Shown: positions 35,068 to 46,899, numbered from the stretch's first letter. The stretch is DNA of 64,000 nt from Adiantum capillus-veneris (GCA_014529385.2 CM043963.1:932001-996000); one strand, 5' to 3'. The notes: generated from the letters alone by a model not told the origin. Program-made: numbers and translations.

Positions 35068-36269
35068 TGTGGCACCACGGTCATAGTACATACACACCAA
35101 ACACAATGCCCATACATAATAACACATACAATTATAGATTAGAGCTCTTAAATAATTTCAAGAGTAGAAGTGTCACGTGCACATCTAGCCATATGTGCAT
35201 ATGGAGTCGTGGACAAGATGTACCTACTTCTAGGGTTTAGGTAGCCTAGAAAGTTTTCTAGCACTTTTGTGAGAGCATGTACGCAAGACCTGTATGTCCA
35301 AGCACTTAGAGTGGATGCATACCCTCTAATTACACAACCCATTAGCATCACCATCAGCATCAGTACCTAGCACCAAGCATAAGCCTTTTCACCGCATTGA
35401 ACCAGTTTCCCCAAACTACGCGTGAACCACCTCTTATGGTACATTTTATTAATAAGTGACTTTTCAGTTACACTTGTTGGGAAGTAGCTAGGAAAAATGG
35501 CTAAATCACCTATTGAAGAAGCACATTGGGTGTTAGAAGGACAAGGTGACCTAGGGGCAACAGCAGAACCCAGCAACACTAGCAGTACTTGCAAAACCAA
35601 CAGCCCCTTGGTGTTTTTCTCAGTATGAACGAGCATTTTCAGATCTCAATCATCATCATTTTTAGTCTTCAGCCTTAGCCTCACAACTCTTGCACCTGAT
35701 CTATGCAGATCCTTGGCGTAGCCATCGCAGCAAATTTCAGCCATATCAGTGATTTCAGTTTGAGCCCTCAGTTCAACCAACGGTTTCTAGTTTTTAGCCA
35801 TTTTCATCACTCAACCATGACAATCCCATCAAGTAGCATTCCCACATGACCCACATTCCATCAGCATCCCTAGCATTTTTACTTTTCAACAGATTCAATC
35901 CTTAGCCTTGACCTCGTCGTCATCATCATTGTCGTCATCGTCATCGTCTTGTCGTCAAGTACCACAGCATTTCGAGCCATTATACTAGACTTTGTGCAAT
36001 TTGAAGCAAATACCTCTCTAGAAATAGAGAGGGGGGGCCCTTGAAGGGGCTTTCAAGCCCCATCTATTGTCGTCTCTTCTCTCTCTTTCTCTCTCTAGCA
36101 CTCTCAACACTATTCACTCATAGCTCTCCACTCTCTTTTGTTCTGGTCATTGCACTTTCTCTCACTAAATAATAAAGACTCTTCCTTCCTCTAAGTAAAA
36201 GGAACCTTGATCACTCACTGATCACTCATCATGAGCTTACACCATCATTCACTTCCACTACATATTACA
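35068..36269 (+). mobile_element. Probable LTR (3' part secure, 5' end uncertain)
   Basis: The sequence ends ...CATATTACA one base before a tRNA-Met primer site, as an LTR should. AATAAAG near 36166 could act in polyadenylation. TGTGGCACCACGG at 35068 is a plausible LTR start, but no second copy exists in the window to confirm it. Confidence 0.45.
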
Positions 36270-36270
36270 T

Positions 36271-36282
36271 TGGTATCAGAGC
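36271..36282 (+). promoter_or_regulatory. Primer-binding site, initiator tRNA-Met type
   Basis: TGGTATCAGAGC is the standard tRNA-iMet complement used by many plant LTR retrotransposons. Orientation is plus. Confidence 0.8.
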
Positions 36283-36581
36283 TCTTTGGTAGTGTTTGGT
36301 ATCATCACTCAAGGAAAGAAGCACAAAGAATCCCTTGTTTTTGCTTGTTGCGATCGTGTGTAACGCAAGACCACTTGGGTGTGTCGATCCCTAATCTGTG
36401 TTTTTGAAGAGTGGCAAGTAACCCAAATAGAAGGGATTGTCGAGACTACCCTCGTTTCTCTTTCCATTCATTGAGAGTGGACCTTGCACTTAGCGCCAAG
36501 CCAATGGACATGAGGTGGGAAAAAGCAACCTTGGTGTGAGCGAAAGTCCACCAAGGGTGCACCCGCAAGAAGGATCCGAGC

Positions 36582-37150
36582 TTGGGTATGAGAAAAGCCT
36601 TCTTAAATACAGATTGCAAGTCAAGAACTGAAGAACCTCACAAACCTGAAGAACTCAAGAACCCCAAGTACCCAAGAACTCAGTGCATGGTCATCACCCA
36701 AAGCAGAATGGATACTTTGCGTGAACGTGATGAGAGTGCAATTGGAGAAGACAAAGTTTCTACACCATTTCCCCGATCCTCCTCCATCCCCATCTACACC
36801 ACGGATTGCAGCAAACCCTAGGCACTCTTTGGTCAAGACTATGATGGTGATGATGATTTAACAAGAGCTTCAATGTGCCACCATGGACCACGATCATGAA
36901 GAAAGAAGGGCAACTATGGAGCTTGAGTGTGAGAAAGCATGCAAAAAGCAACACTTAGTGGCATAAGAAAGAACAGCAGCTATGGAGCTCAAGCGTGAGC
37001 AAGAACACAAGGCTCAATGGATAGCGACCAAAGAGAAGCGAGTGGCTATGGATCTAGAATGAGAGGCACAGAGGGATCAATGCATGCAGGAGTTGGTCCT
37101 ATAGGTACTCTCCACGAAAGGCGAGTCACTCAAGGAGGTCAATGAGTCAT
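36582..37150 (+). pseudogene. gag N-terminal fragment with coiled-coil repeats
   Basis: After the primer site, interrupted frames read VITQSRMDTLRERDES and later several units of the type K-R-x-A-M-E-L-E/D-x-E (36897-37090, broken by TAA/TGA). Charged heptad-like repeats at this position fit the N-terminus of a plant gypsy gag. The fragment stops where the minus-strand copia C1 begins. Confidence 0.45.
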
Positions 37151-38561
37151 CATGTATCACATTGTGATATAGTGAGTCCATCTCCACTTGCATGCTCTTC
37201 GTCCATTCTTCTTTGGATTCATGTTGCATAGCTTCTTCGTATGATTCCGGCTCTCCAGAATTTGAGATCAAGAGATGGTTGAAGGAAGGAACAAACCTTT
37301 CTGGAGGTCTACTTGCTCTTGTAGATCTTTGGGGAATAGGTTGAGGCTCCTCAATTGGTTGACGTTGTTGAACATTGTCCCCGTTTGCAGTCCTTGAGTC
37401 TTCACCGTCCTCAAGCTCCATGTACTCATCACCTGTTTCTTTTGTTTGTTTTCTTTCCAAGTAATATTTGTACATATTTTGTTCGTTAAAAATTACATCC
37501 CTACTCCTTAAGATTTTACCATCTTCAGGATTCCATAGGCGATACCCAAAGTCACCTTCTCCATAGCCAATGAAGAAACACTTTTTGGACTTTGCATCTA
37601 GCTTTGATCTTAGGCTTCTATCTATGTGCATGAAAGCCTCACACCCAAACACTTTGAGAAATGCATAATTCACCTGTTTACTTGTCCATGCCTCTTCTGA
37701 AACTCCCCCATCCAATGCCGTTGAGGGTGACCGATTATTAAGTACACAGACGTACATACAGCTTCAGCCCAAAGCTCAAGCGGTAGGCCTGCATGTAGCC
37801 ACATGCTTCGTGCTCGCTCCATGATTGTCCTGTTCATCCTTTTCGAAATCCCATTTTGTTGAGGTGTCCTTGGGGTTGTCCTTTGCCTTCGAATGCCATT
37901 TCTAGAACAAAAAGCTTTCAAAAGCTTGGCTGCAATATTCACCTCCATTGTTGGATCTGAGGCATTTAACCTTGGTACCTGTTTCATTTTCCACAAAGGC
38001 TTTCCACCTTTGAAATATGGAAAATACATCGGATTTATTCTTCATGACATAAACCCATGTTTTTCTAGTCGCATCGTCTATGAATGTTACATAGTACAAT
38101 GAGCCACCAAGTGATGGTGTACTTGCAAGACCCCAAACATTAGAATGAACCAACTCAATTTTTTAATTTTTTCTTTCATTTCTTGATTTTTGAAATTTTA
38201 CCCTCTTTTGTTTACCATAAACACAAGCTTCACAGAACTCTAAGTCCACTTCTTTCAAACCTGGTAGAATCTTCTTTGTTTAAAGGATTTGCATTCCTTT
38301 GGCACTCATATGCCCAAGCCGATAGTGCCACACCGCACTCAACTTTTGTAGTTGCTGCACAAGCTGAAGGTTGCATGCTAATAGTACACAGTTAAAGTGT
38401 ACCGACCTTTTCTCCCTTGGCAACCACCAAAGATCCCTTTGAGATCTTCCACCGTTTCTTTCCGAATGCAATGTTGTGACCTTCATCGTCCAATTGTCTT
38501 GTAAGATCAATTTTTTGCGAAGAGAAGGAACATGCCTAACATCTTTAAGCTTCCATTCATT
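37150..38561 (-). pseudogene. Copia C1 integrase and truncated RT start
   Basis: Blocks on the minus strand are VWHYRLGHMSAKGMQIL (zinc-binding His of integrase), VHSNVWGLA (position of the first catalytic residue, Asn where Asp is usual), LRSNNGGEY (second catalytic position, also Asn for Asp), TPQQNGISKRMNRTIMERAR (Glu position altered to Ser-Lys context), then FLKVFGCEAFMHI and the variable hinge ending EEWTKSMQVEMDSLY. That last block is the first RT block; RT then stops near 37170. The copia domain order (integrase before RT) is clear. Several catalytic residues are altered and the frame changes twice, so it is inactive. Confidence 0.78.
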
Positions 38562-39587
38562 TCAGTTAGCAGTTTTGACAGAAACTGTACCTTTGCTGAC
38601 AATCTCACAAGCTTCATCATCTCCCAAGTATACATACCCAAAATTACCTTTGGTGTAGTCTTGGAAATGTTGCTTGTGTGGTGTCGCATGGAGTGAAGCC
38701 CCGGAATCTACTATCCAGGAATTAGACACATTGTCTAATGAGAGAATTAGAGCATCTTGCTCTACTTTACCTGCCACATTGGCCTCCGATGTTGGCGTGT
38801 TGTCTTGAGACTCTGTCTCCTTCTTCTTCTTGGACCAACAATCCTTCTTGACGTGGCCCTTCTTGCCGCAGTTCCAACATTCAAGAACTGACTTTGTGCG
38901 TGACTTGCTTTGCCTTGAGCGATCACGACCCTTTTGGTTTTTGAACCTCTCCTTAAGCCTTCCTCTTGTTTCCATTGATAGTGCAGCACTTGATGATTCT
39001 CCTGTGCTTATCCTTCGCATTTCCTTGCTTAGGAGAACACCCACAACATCATCAAACTTAAGAGTATTTGTGCCAGAGATAGAATTACTTACAGCCATCA
39101 CTAGGTTGTCCCAACTATCCGGTAGAGATGATAGTATAAGGAGAGCTCGCACTTCGTCATCGAAATTGATTTTCACTGATCGAAGTTGACTTATGTTTGT
39201 GTTAAATTCATTTAGGTGTTCTGCAACTGAACCATTCTCTGCCATCTTTAAATTGAACAAGCGCTTTATAAGAAATACCTTATTGGATGCCGATGGTTTC
39301 TTGTAGAAGTCGTCAAGTGACTTCATCAAGTCCTCCGTGGTCTTCATCTCTGAGACATTGAAGGCCACCATTGACGCCAAGCTTAACCGGATTGTTCCCA
39401 GTGCCTTTCGATCAAGGACAATCCATGCTTCATCTGCCATTGTTGCGGGCTTCTTCGCAAGACCGCCTAGTGGCAAATAGAGGTCCTTTTGGTAGAGATA
39501 GTCTTCAATCTGCATCTTCCAATGTTGGTAGTTTTTTTCGTTGAACTTCTCAGTCTTGAGCTTCCCTTCCTCCGCCATAACTACCAC
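38562..39587 (-). CDS. Copia C1 gag and protease
   Basis: A 341-codon frame. It opens near MAEEGKLKTEKF and NYQHWKMQIEDYL, typical of the copia gag N-terminus, and continues with a helical UBN2-like gag body to residue ~190. Then follow a basic stretch, a zinc knuckle CWNCGKKGHVKKDCW and the protease active site SWIVDSGASLHATPH. A TGA closes the frame just after VSVKTAN, where a copia polyprotein would go on; homologous sequence does continue beyond it. The type is Tork/TNT1-like. Confidence 0.8.
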   Translation of the reverse strand: MVVMAEEGKLKTEKFNEKNYQHWKMQIEDYLYQKDLYLPLGGLAKKPATMADEAWIVLDRKALGTIRLSLASMVAFNVSEMKTTEDLMKSLDDFYKKPSASNKVFLIKRLFNLKMAENGSVAEHLNEFNTNISQLRSVKINFDDEVRALLILSSLPDSWDNLVMAVSNSISGTNTLKFDDVVGVLLSKEMRRISTGESSSAALSMETRGRLKERFKNQKGRDRSRQSKSRTKSVLECWNCGKKGHVKKDCWSKKKKETESQDNTPTSEANVAGKVEQDALILSLDNVSNSWIVDSGASLHATPHKQHFQDYTKGNFGYVYLGDDEACEIVSKGTVSVKTAN

Positions 39588-40239
39588 TCAATTAAAGGAA
39601 TCCTTTCCTTGAGATAATTTATCTACTGGAGAGAGATAGATTTGACACACAAGAGATTATAGAGTAGAGAAAGAGAGAGAGAGAGTACACACGATATACG
39701 TGGTTCACCCAATGTGGGCTACGTCCATGGGAAATCAGCCACTCAATGACTTTAGTACTTCAAAACAAGAAGTTGTTTACAAAGGGATTATACCCTTAAT
39801 GGAGCTCCCGCCTTGCTTCACTCTCACCACCTCACACCCACCTTGTTGCATCAACTTCACACTCTAAAATGTGTGTAGAAATGGCCTCCTTTTATAGGCC
39901 AAAAGGGCTGCCCTCTCTTATGAGAGGCAGCCATGTGTAGCCGCCCTTGTGTGAATAAGTCCAAATTGGACCCTCCAATCCGCCCATGTGTGGCCGCCCT
40001 TGTGTAGAAAAATCCACTTTTGAATTCGGCCACTGGCCACCTGCCATTGACTTCCGACCACCGGCCACCACCGGCCATTGACTACCGGCCAACCGACCGG
40101 TTGTTTTCCAACCACTTTCCGGCCGCCGGCCGGCCATAATATTACGGCAAAAAGGAATATTCCGGCGAGGAAAAAAAGTCTCGGGGGCTTCCATCCCCGA
40201 GGCCCCTAAAGTTGCCCGTGAAAATTTTGGTTTCTGGCG
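39588..40239 (-). other. Probable 5' LTR region of copia C1
   Basis: Upstream of gag the sequence TACACACGATATACGTGGTT and the following CCAATGTGGGCTACGTCC are reminiscent of plant copia LTR ends. No GCTCTGATACCA primer complement remains, and the LTR borders cannot be set. Positions 40010-40140 hold many overlapping GGCC/CCGG words. Confidence 0.4.
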
Positions 40240-40419
40240 AGTAATTTTTCTTCACACACGATGGCTTCTCCTCATAGTGGGGGCCTTACAAATGTGCACT
40301 TTTACCACAAGGGTAAATCAGGCTCCATACTTAACATCGCAGTACCTTGATTGGTTAAAAGAAGATTTGCACACCCTTAAGAAAAATGGTAATCCTGTTA
40401 TGTCTTTTTTCTAACCGTA
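40240..40419 (+). pseudogene. Left fragment of host element E6, split by E5
   Basis: The CCGTA at 40415-40419 is the left target duplication of E5. The text before it should join 59013 onward. Interrupted frames only. Confidence 0.4.
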
Positions 40420-40632
40420 AGTGCGTGTATGTCGCATGTGTCAATGCAAAGAACTTGCCGATACACTGTGTGCAAGCGCACGCAACTAGCCTAAACTAGT
40501 AAGCTCAAAGATGGCGATGGTGTGTCACTCACCGCTCTACGCTTGCTGTCGTGGAGGATTCATTGCCGCAAAGAAGAGGGAGATGCCTCTACACCTCGCT
40601 CAACCGCCTCGTCGTTGTCGTGCCGCCGCAAT

Positions 40633-40680
<48 letters not shown>

Positions 40681-40984
40681 ACACACATACACAAGGAGAT
40701 GAAGAAGAAGAAGATGGAGATGGAGCAAGAGCACTCTTCAATTGCACAAATGAGAGAATGAGTGAATTTTAGGTTTAGTTGACTTTTATATGAGCTCGCC
40801 CCATTCACACTTGGGCGCCCATGCTTAGCCAACTAATCCCTTGAATGTTCCAGTTAGAGTGCACCTCTCATCGGCGATCACTCTTACCCTTTTCTTATTG
40901 GATCGACAAGCCCGGTACCTGACTCTACCAAATAAATAATACAACATCCATCGTAGGTGATAGAAATGTGCGTGAGGGTTAACA
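40420..40984 (-). repeat. 3' LTR of E5
   Basis: 565 bp. It pairs with 58379-59007. The first base on the plus strand is A where the other LTR has T, so the terminal CA is mutated. It contains a CT microsatellite at 40634-40676. Confidence 0.9.
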
Positions 40985-41003
40985 TGCCGCCCTCTTTGAT
41001 GTA
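40985..41003 (-). promoter_or_regulatory. Polypurine tract of E5
   Basis: On the minus strand the purine-rich CAAAGAGGGCGGCA directly precedes TGTTAACCC, the start of the 3' LTR. Confidence 0.7.
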
Positions 41004-42358
41004 GATTCCGTCCTCGGAAGCTATTGAGTTGAAGCTCGTTCGTTGAGGTAGAAGAGCATTTGGGATGAATGTCCTTAGCCTTCTTCACTCACACTGCAAA
41101 ATCAAACAACATTGGCACAGTAATTTCATTCTCATATACCATTAAAAAGCATATGTATTTTTAGGCAGACAAATTGACTGGAAGCATAATTCTAAACCAT
41201 TTGTCAGCAATAAACATTAAATTGCAATATAATCAAACGCATAAACAGTTTTAAAGGTGAAAAATTAAACAAGCTTAGGGTCACTAATTTAACGATCGAA
41301 AGGCACTAAAGATCAACTATTAATACCATGGGCAAGCTTCTCAATTTTCTCTGGTCAATTAAGTTGTTTAATCGTGAGAGCCAAGTATTTCATGTCCGAG
41401 GGCTGACTGGAGGCTATACCTAGAAGACCTCATAGTTAAGCTACGAGAAAAGGAATTCTCATGAAATCATCACCTAACTTATTTACTTTTCTTTGAACCC
41501 CCAAAGTCTTTTCACAGTGATTCAATTTTTGATGTGTGTGCTTATTTTGTATGCCTTGGGTTTTTTGCTTTTCAAGGAAAAGTGCCCACACTGAGAACCT
41601 CTAGGGCTCTAGTACCATAGGCGATACATGTGAGTGGAGTACCAAATCAAGCTGATATTTCTCTTCCAGCTTAAGATTTTACATTGTGGCACTTTGATTT
41701 TTTGTTTGTTCGTTTTCAACATTTAATCTTGTAACTTTGGGGGGTCATATACCACTGTTACCCTACCCACGCTCATCACACTATTAAACTCCCTTTATAA
41801 TACTTAAGCTAAAAGTCAATAGGGACTAAGTCCACTAGAAATCCCTAGTACATTTCACACAATGCTGCCTGAATCAGATTAAGAACCTAAGTAACCATTG
41901 ATTATTAGGAAGGCATTCCCCATGGTATTAAGAGAAGATCTCTAATGCCCAGCTTGATCAAACTAGCTTAGTCGGACTGCTTGATTTTTAAACCTAGACA
42001 AGTGCTTATGACAAAAAATTACATTGAATTTAATGTTTGATACTAAGAAAATGTGTTGGATATTATGCTACCAATCACAATTAAAGCAGACAAACATGGA
42101 TGCAAAAAGATAAGGGGGAATGTTAATGGACAAGAAACACCTGTTTGTGTTGATGGTCGCGCTTGATTTGAAGTGTGAACGAAGAAAGATTCCATGAAGG
42201 TCCAAATCCCAACCATAGCAACACGTTCGTGTACACACTAGGGAACACAAAGAATACCTCTAGGAGGCACATTAGTCGGAAAAGGTACCAACACTTATTG
42301 AACGTAATTAAAAAACATAAGGAACCCTAACCTAATTATCTGCACTCCCCCTAGAGAG
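41004..42358 (-). other. 3' untranslated region of E5
   Basis: AT-rich, with stops in all frames. No feature beyond the polypurine tract was recognised. Confidence 0.5.
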
Positions 42359-42823
42359 TCAAGGGAATAGGATATTGTAGATATTGGGGGGAAACCCTAA
42401 GGCTAAATCCCTATCCTCGTCATCGAGAAAAACAAATTCATCATCTGTGAGACCATATGTGCCCTCCGTATAATCATGTAAATCTTCTTCATCATCAGAG
42501 GCACCAATGTTTACTAAGAAGGTCACTAGATACCTATAGTCATCTTGGCCAAAAGGATAGGCTTGTGCAATGGGACATACACTCTCTAATAAGTATGGAT
42601 CAATCGTGGTCAAGAGACGTATCATCCATTCTAACTCCTCGAAATTCCTCTCACATACTAGCGTACCTACCAAATCCCATTCATCACAGGCAAGCACCAA
42701 AAAGACCATGTGAAACATTTGTGAAAAGTAATGAGGGTACCTCTCACCCAAGGCAGGAGTGGATGACTCTAGCATACTAGCCATATCTGTACACGCAAAT
42801 AGATGATGGTGGTTAGAGTGCAA
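42359..42823 (-). CDS. Small acidic ORF of unknown function in E5
   Basis: A 154-codon frame, better kept than most of E5. The first usable interior Met context is MASMLESSTPALG. Its centre is hydrophobic/aromatic (HYFSQMFHMVFLVLACDEWD) and its C-terminal third strongly acidic (DDEEDLHDYTEGTYG, DDEFVFLDDEDRD). It lies between the W-x-P-K region and the 3' LTR, the place where some plant gypsy elements carry an extra or envelope-like gene, but no signal peptide or clear transmembrane helix is visible. No homologue occurs elsewhere in the window. Function unknown. Confidence 0.5.
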   Translation of the reverse strand: MHSNHHHLFACTDMASMLESSTPALGERYPHYFSQMFHMVFLVLACDEWDLVGTLVCERNFEELEWMIRLLTTIDPYLLESVCPIAQAYPFGQDDYRYLVTFLVNIGASDDEEDLHDYTEGTYGLTDDEFVFLDDEDRDLALGFPPNIYNILFP

Positions 42824-43111
42824 ATATTACAAGGGTCATGTTCTTGTGCATAATGTGTTTTTATGATTTTGTGTTATGGCTCTTTCTCTTTTACTTTTTT
42901 ATCTTGTTTTTTTTAGTATAAGGATTTATATATACATTTCCTAAGATTGGAGATTAAGGGGTCAAGGAGGAAGGTTGAGAGGGAAGAAAGTGAATGATGG
43001 ATGAAGACTTTAACCAGTAGTTTTCGACCACCCTATGTGTTTCATCTAGTTGCAAGGGTGGTAAGTTACTTTCCCATTATTTTATTTGTAACATTGTTGT
43101 AGGTGGTGAAC

Positions 43112-43588
43112 TTACAATGGGAGTGCAAACTCTTTTTTGCTTCTATGGATATGTACAATGGTAGGTGGAGGTTGTGTTGAAGCTTCTATTTCCATATAGG
43201 AACTACACAAAGAGCAAGAAGCTTCATTTGATTTCGCTATTCCTGAGCTAGGTGAAAAAAATCGTTCTTTCTTCGGTACCCAAACTAGCTTTGGAGAAGG
43301 TGTGTAGCATTCCGTGATTTTTTCCTTTCCACGATCTTCAATTTGTTTTGGAGCCATAGGATTGATCTCACATGGGCCCGGTGACAAGTAAGAGCACAAT
43401 TTACGTTTTGGCACCCATATTTGATCATTTCCTTTATGGTAGCATTGGGCTTCCAATAGTTTTTTAGGAATCCAACACAATGTTTCTTTACATTTATTGG
43501 GGTGAATGGGACGTCTCTTACCAGGATCCTGTCTTTTAGCACTGGCTATGGTCGCTAAAGAAGATTTAGGGACCCACTTGTATGTCAA
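43112..43588 (-). CDS. W-x-P-K repeat region of E5
   Basis: A 158-codon frame with YKWVPKSSL, LCWIPKKLLEAQCYHKGN, DQIWVPKRK and KLVWVPKKERFF. The unit LLEAQ-x-Y-x-x-G-N-x-Q-I-W-(L/V)-P-K aligns directly with E2 (LLEAQGFYEGNTQIWLPK). Four tryptophan words sit in about 120 residues. It is basic, with no other domain. It follows the second retropepsin after a frame change. I infer that it is the C-terminal tail of the extended pol polyprotein. Confidence 0.68.
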   Translation of the reverse strand: MTYKWVPKSSLATIASAKRQDPGKRRPIHPNKCKETLCWIPKKLLEAQCYHKGNDQIWVPKRKLCSYLSPGPCEINPMAPKQIEDRGKEKITECYTPSPKLVWVPKKERFFSPSSGIAKSNEASCSLCSSYMEIEASTQPPPTIVHIHRSKKEFALPL

Positions 43589-43729
43589 GCTTTATTTCAA
43601 CTACATCAGTTGAAGCTCTAGAGAGTTGGGCTATGGGGACATATGGTTCAACCTCTTGGACATGCAATGTTTTGGGTTTTATTTCCTTAAAAGGAAATAC
43701 CTTAGGGACTACGGCTTGAGTGGCAGAGC

Positions 43730-43944
43730 TAAGAGTTGGTTTCTATGTTGTGACACCCCCTGTCTCCCAATCAATAGTGCATTTGGTGGCTATCATCCAC
43801 GTGCGTCCTAGGTTTATATTACCCTCCATAGTTCCAACAGGCATAACCAAAAATTATTGAGCTACAACCCCATTGTCATAATTGATAGAAGTGTGCCAGA
43901 TTCCAAAAACCGAAGTTTTTTTCTTGTTGACACCCTTGACTTGG
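43730..43944 (-). pseudogene. Second retropepsin-like domain of E5, C-terminal half
   Basis: This is the part of the domain left of copia C2. The minus-strand translation includes IIQVKGVNKKKTSVFGIW, FLVMPVGTMEGNINLGRTW and CTIDWETGG, with a stop between the first two. The LGxxW...IDW ending is shared with 60486-60704 (LLGQPW, IDWN). It joins 49222 once C2 and one ATAAT are removed. Confidence 0.65.
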
Positions 43945-43949
43945 ATAAT

Positions 43950-44175
43950 TGTTGGAATTAGGGTTGCAGAGAAACACACAGAGCTTGGAGAAGATGAAGG
44001 AAGCTCAAGGCACACACTGGAGAGTGTATTACTTAGTGTGCAATGGAAAGATGGATAGCCCTAGAGTGATGGGTGTATATACAATGCTCGGGGGAAAAAA
44101 CCTCCTAAAGAGGGAAAAATGCCCCGGAGGTCCTAGTGTGTTCACACACATCACTACCACATGTATATGGTAACA
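43950..44175 (-). repeat. 3' LTR of copia C2
   Basis: On the plus strand it runs TGTTGGAATTAGG...GGTAACA. It is near-identical to 48990-49216. Confidence 0.95.
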
Positions 44176-44187
44176 AATCCCCCCTGG
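44176..44187 (-). promoter_or_regulatory. Polypurine tract of copia C2
   Basis: On the minus strand CCAGGGGGGATT directly precedes the LTR start TGTTACC. Confidence 0.8.
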
Positions 44188-44250
44188 AGTGATGCGGTGA
44201 ACGAGAGCTGGCACATGAGTAAAGGGAAGTGCCATGCCCTGAGGACAGGA

Positions 44251-46893
44251 TCAGTCCACAAAGGGGAGTAAGCCCAAAGCTTTGCGGAAAGTTTCAAGCT
44301 TCTCACGAGACAATGCCTTTGTGAAAAGATCTGCAAGGTTGTCCTGTGTTGGCACATAAGCCAAGCTGATCTCTCCTGCTGAGAGCCTCTCCCTCACATA
44401 GTGGTAATTCACCTCAATGTGCTTTGTGAGAGAATGAAAAATTGGGTTCCTTGCAACTGCCAATGCGCTCTGGCTGTCAGTGTAGATAGTGTTGGCAGTG
44501 TCCTGGCCAACACCCAAATCAGCCATAAGGCGTCTGAGCCATACACACTCAACCATAGCTGTGAAGACTGCCCTGTACTCAACTTCACAACTCGAAGTGG
44601 CCATAGTAGGTTTCTTCTTGCTCAACCATGATATACATGAACTGCCAACCATGAAACAAAAACCACTTGTGGACACTCGCATGCCAAAACAACCAGCCCA
44701 ATCTGAGTCCGAAAAAGCATGTAAGTCTGGCGGAAATGATCCCCCCCTGGGATAAAACAAGCCAAGATGTAAAGTGCCACTAAGGTAGCGACAATTCCTC
44801 TTTACAGCCTACCAATGCTTAGACCCTGGGCTATGCATAAATCTGCTGACTTGTGAGACTGCAAATTGAATATCCGGCCTCGTGTTGCATACATAAATGA
44901 GGCATCCAAGAGTAGTTTGATAAAGAGTGACATCAGCAGGATCGCCAGCATCATGTAGACTCAACTTCAAACTTGCTTCCATGGGAGTGGCAATAGGTTT
45001 GCAATCCTCAAGTACAAACTTACATAGCAATATCTCTATGTAACTTTTCAAACACAAGGCAATACCACCATCACGCTGCTTAAACTGTATGCCCAAGTAA
45101 TGATGCAACAGCCCCAAATCTTTCATCTTGAAAGTAGCATTCAAATCAGCCTTAAATTCAGCAATATGTCTCTCATTTGGTCCAGTGATCAGCAAATCAT
45201 CGACATAAAGAACCACAATGAGAAGTACATCACCCTCACGCTTTACATACAATGTGCTTTCTGTTGGACTGTTACAAAAGCCTTGCTTAACCAAATAAGT
45301 GTCAGCTTTCTCATACCAAGCACGAGGAGATTACTTCAACCCATACAAATCCTTCTTACATTTGCACACTTTGTCCTCTTGTCCTTTTATGACAAAACCG
45401 AGAGGCTGCGTTACATAAACTTCCTCAAATATGTCACCATTCAAGAAAGCAGTAACAATATCTGATTGATGTACATCCCAACCAAAATGAGTGTCAGCTT
45501 TCTCATACCAAGCATGAGGAGATTGCTTCAACCCATACAAAGCCTTCTTACATTTGCACACTTTGTCCTCCTATCCTTTTATGACAAAACTGCGAGGCTG
45601 CGTTACATAAACTTCCTCAAATATGTCACCATTCAAGAAAGCAGTAACAATATCTGATTGATGTATATCCCAACCAAAATGAGCTGCCAATGCACATAGA
45701 AAACGCACAGTACTCATACGACAAGTGGGAGCAAAAGTCTCTTCATAATCAATGCCCTTTTGTTGTGCATAACCCTTTGCAACAAGTCGAGCCTTATGGC
45801 GATCAATCTCACCATCTTGCTTGCATTTCAACTTGCAAACCCATTTTGTACCAATGGTCTTTTTGCCAAGAGGCAAATCACATAAAGTCCATGTGTCATT
45901 TTCTATGAGTGCATCATATTCTTATTGCATGGCAGCCATCCAATTTTTTGAATTCTGTGCTTCATCAAAAGACAGCGGCTCCTCAACATCATGTAAGCTA
46001 GACACAACCAAATCATAACAATCTGATGCATAAGATGCATGGTGAGAGCTTGAACGAGTACGACTAGACAAAGGTGCATCCAATTTACTGTCACGCAAAG
46101 TATGCACCAGCCATTTAGGCATACCTCTAGCTTGCTCATTTTCAGCCCTTTACTCATCAAGTACATCATGTACATCTGCAACAGTAATAGACTGATCTAA
46201 AACATTTTCAGAAACCCCCATAGGCTGTACATTTGCCTCATTGGAACTTACATTCGTATTTCCACCACTGAAAAGAGGCAACAAAGTGTCATAACTGTCC
46301 TGTGAGCTTACATTACTGTCTCTAGTACAGGACAGCAAGGGCTGAACAGAATCTTCCACAAACACTACATCCGGTGAAACCAGAATACGTTTTGTTTGCA
46401 GATGATACAACCTGTAACCTTTTCTTTCAGCACTATAACCAACAAAAATACATTTGACAGCCTTATCATCCAATTTTTCGCGCTGCACTTGTGGCACCAA
46501 AGCATATGCCAAACAGCCAAAAACACGCATGTGCTCAATAGAAGGCTTTCTATCATGCCATGCTTCATATGGAGTAATAGACTGCAAAGATTTTGTAGGA
46601 GAGATGTTAAGTACATAAGTGTCAAACATGATGGACTCAAGCCAAAAAGAATGCGGCAAAGCTTGACTTTTGACCATACATCGTGCCATTTCCGTCAGTA
46701 ACCTATTTTTCCTCTCAGCAACACCATTTTGGTGAGGTGTATAAGGCACTGTACATTGGTGTTTTATCCCACGACTAGCCAAAAATGTATTAAATTCATG
46801 AGACATATACTCTCCCCCTCGATCGGAACAGAGGGTGCCCATAGTACATTTCGAGACATTTTCAGTCATAGCTTGAAATTGTTTGAAGCACAT
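44251..46893 (-). pseudogene. Copia C2 integrase core, RT and RNase H
   Basis: All pieces lie in one frame, separated by single stops. Integrase: TLCSDRGGEYMSHEF and TPHQNGVAERKNR carry the second Asp and the Glu of D,D-35-E. RT: KTIGTKWVCKLKCK, ARLVAKGYAQQKGIDYEETF, QSDIVTAFLNGDIFEEVYV, then LIVVLYVDDLLITG (catalytic YVDD) and MKDLGLLHHYLGI. RNase H: AFSDSDWAGC, SSCEVEYRAVFTAM and YTDSQSALAV, ending KHIEVNYHYVRERL. An in-frame 192-bp tandem duplication sits in RT (45299-45682). Frame stops are few for so long a region. Confidence 0.87.
45299..45682 (-). repeat. 192-bp in-frame tandem duplication in copia C2 RT
   Basis: The units starting GTGTCAGCTTTCTCATACCA at 45299 and 45491 are each 192 bases (64 codons). 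Each encodes the RT block from the QSDIVTAFLNGD motif to CKCKK-LYGLK. The units differ at a handful of positions. The duplication would disrupt the polymerase palm, so it is probably inactivating. Confidence 0.85.
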
Positions 46894-46899
46894 AAAAAC

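Noticed and set aside
42359-42823. Envelope gene
   Set aside because: No signal peptide, cleavage site or transmembrane helix is visible; left as unknown.
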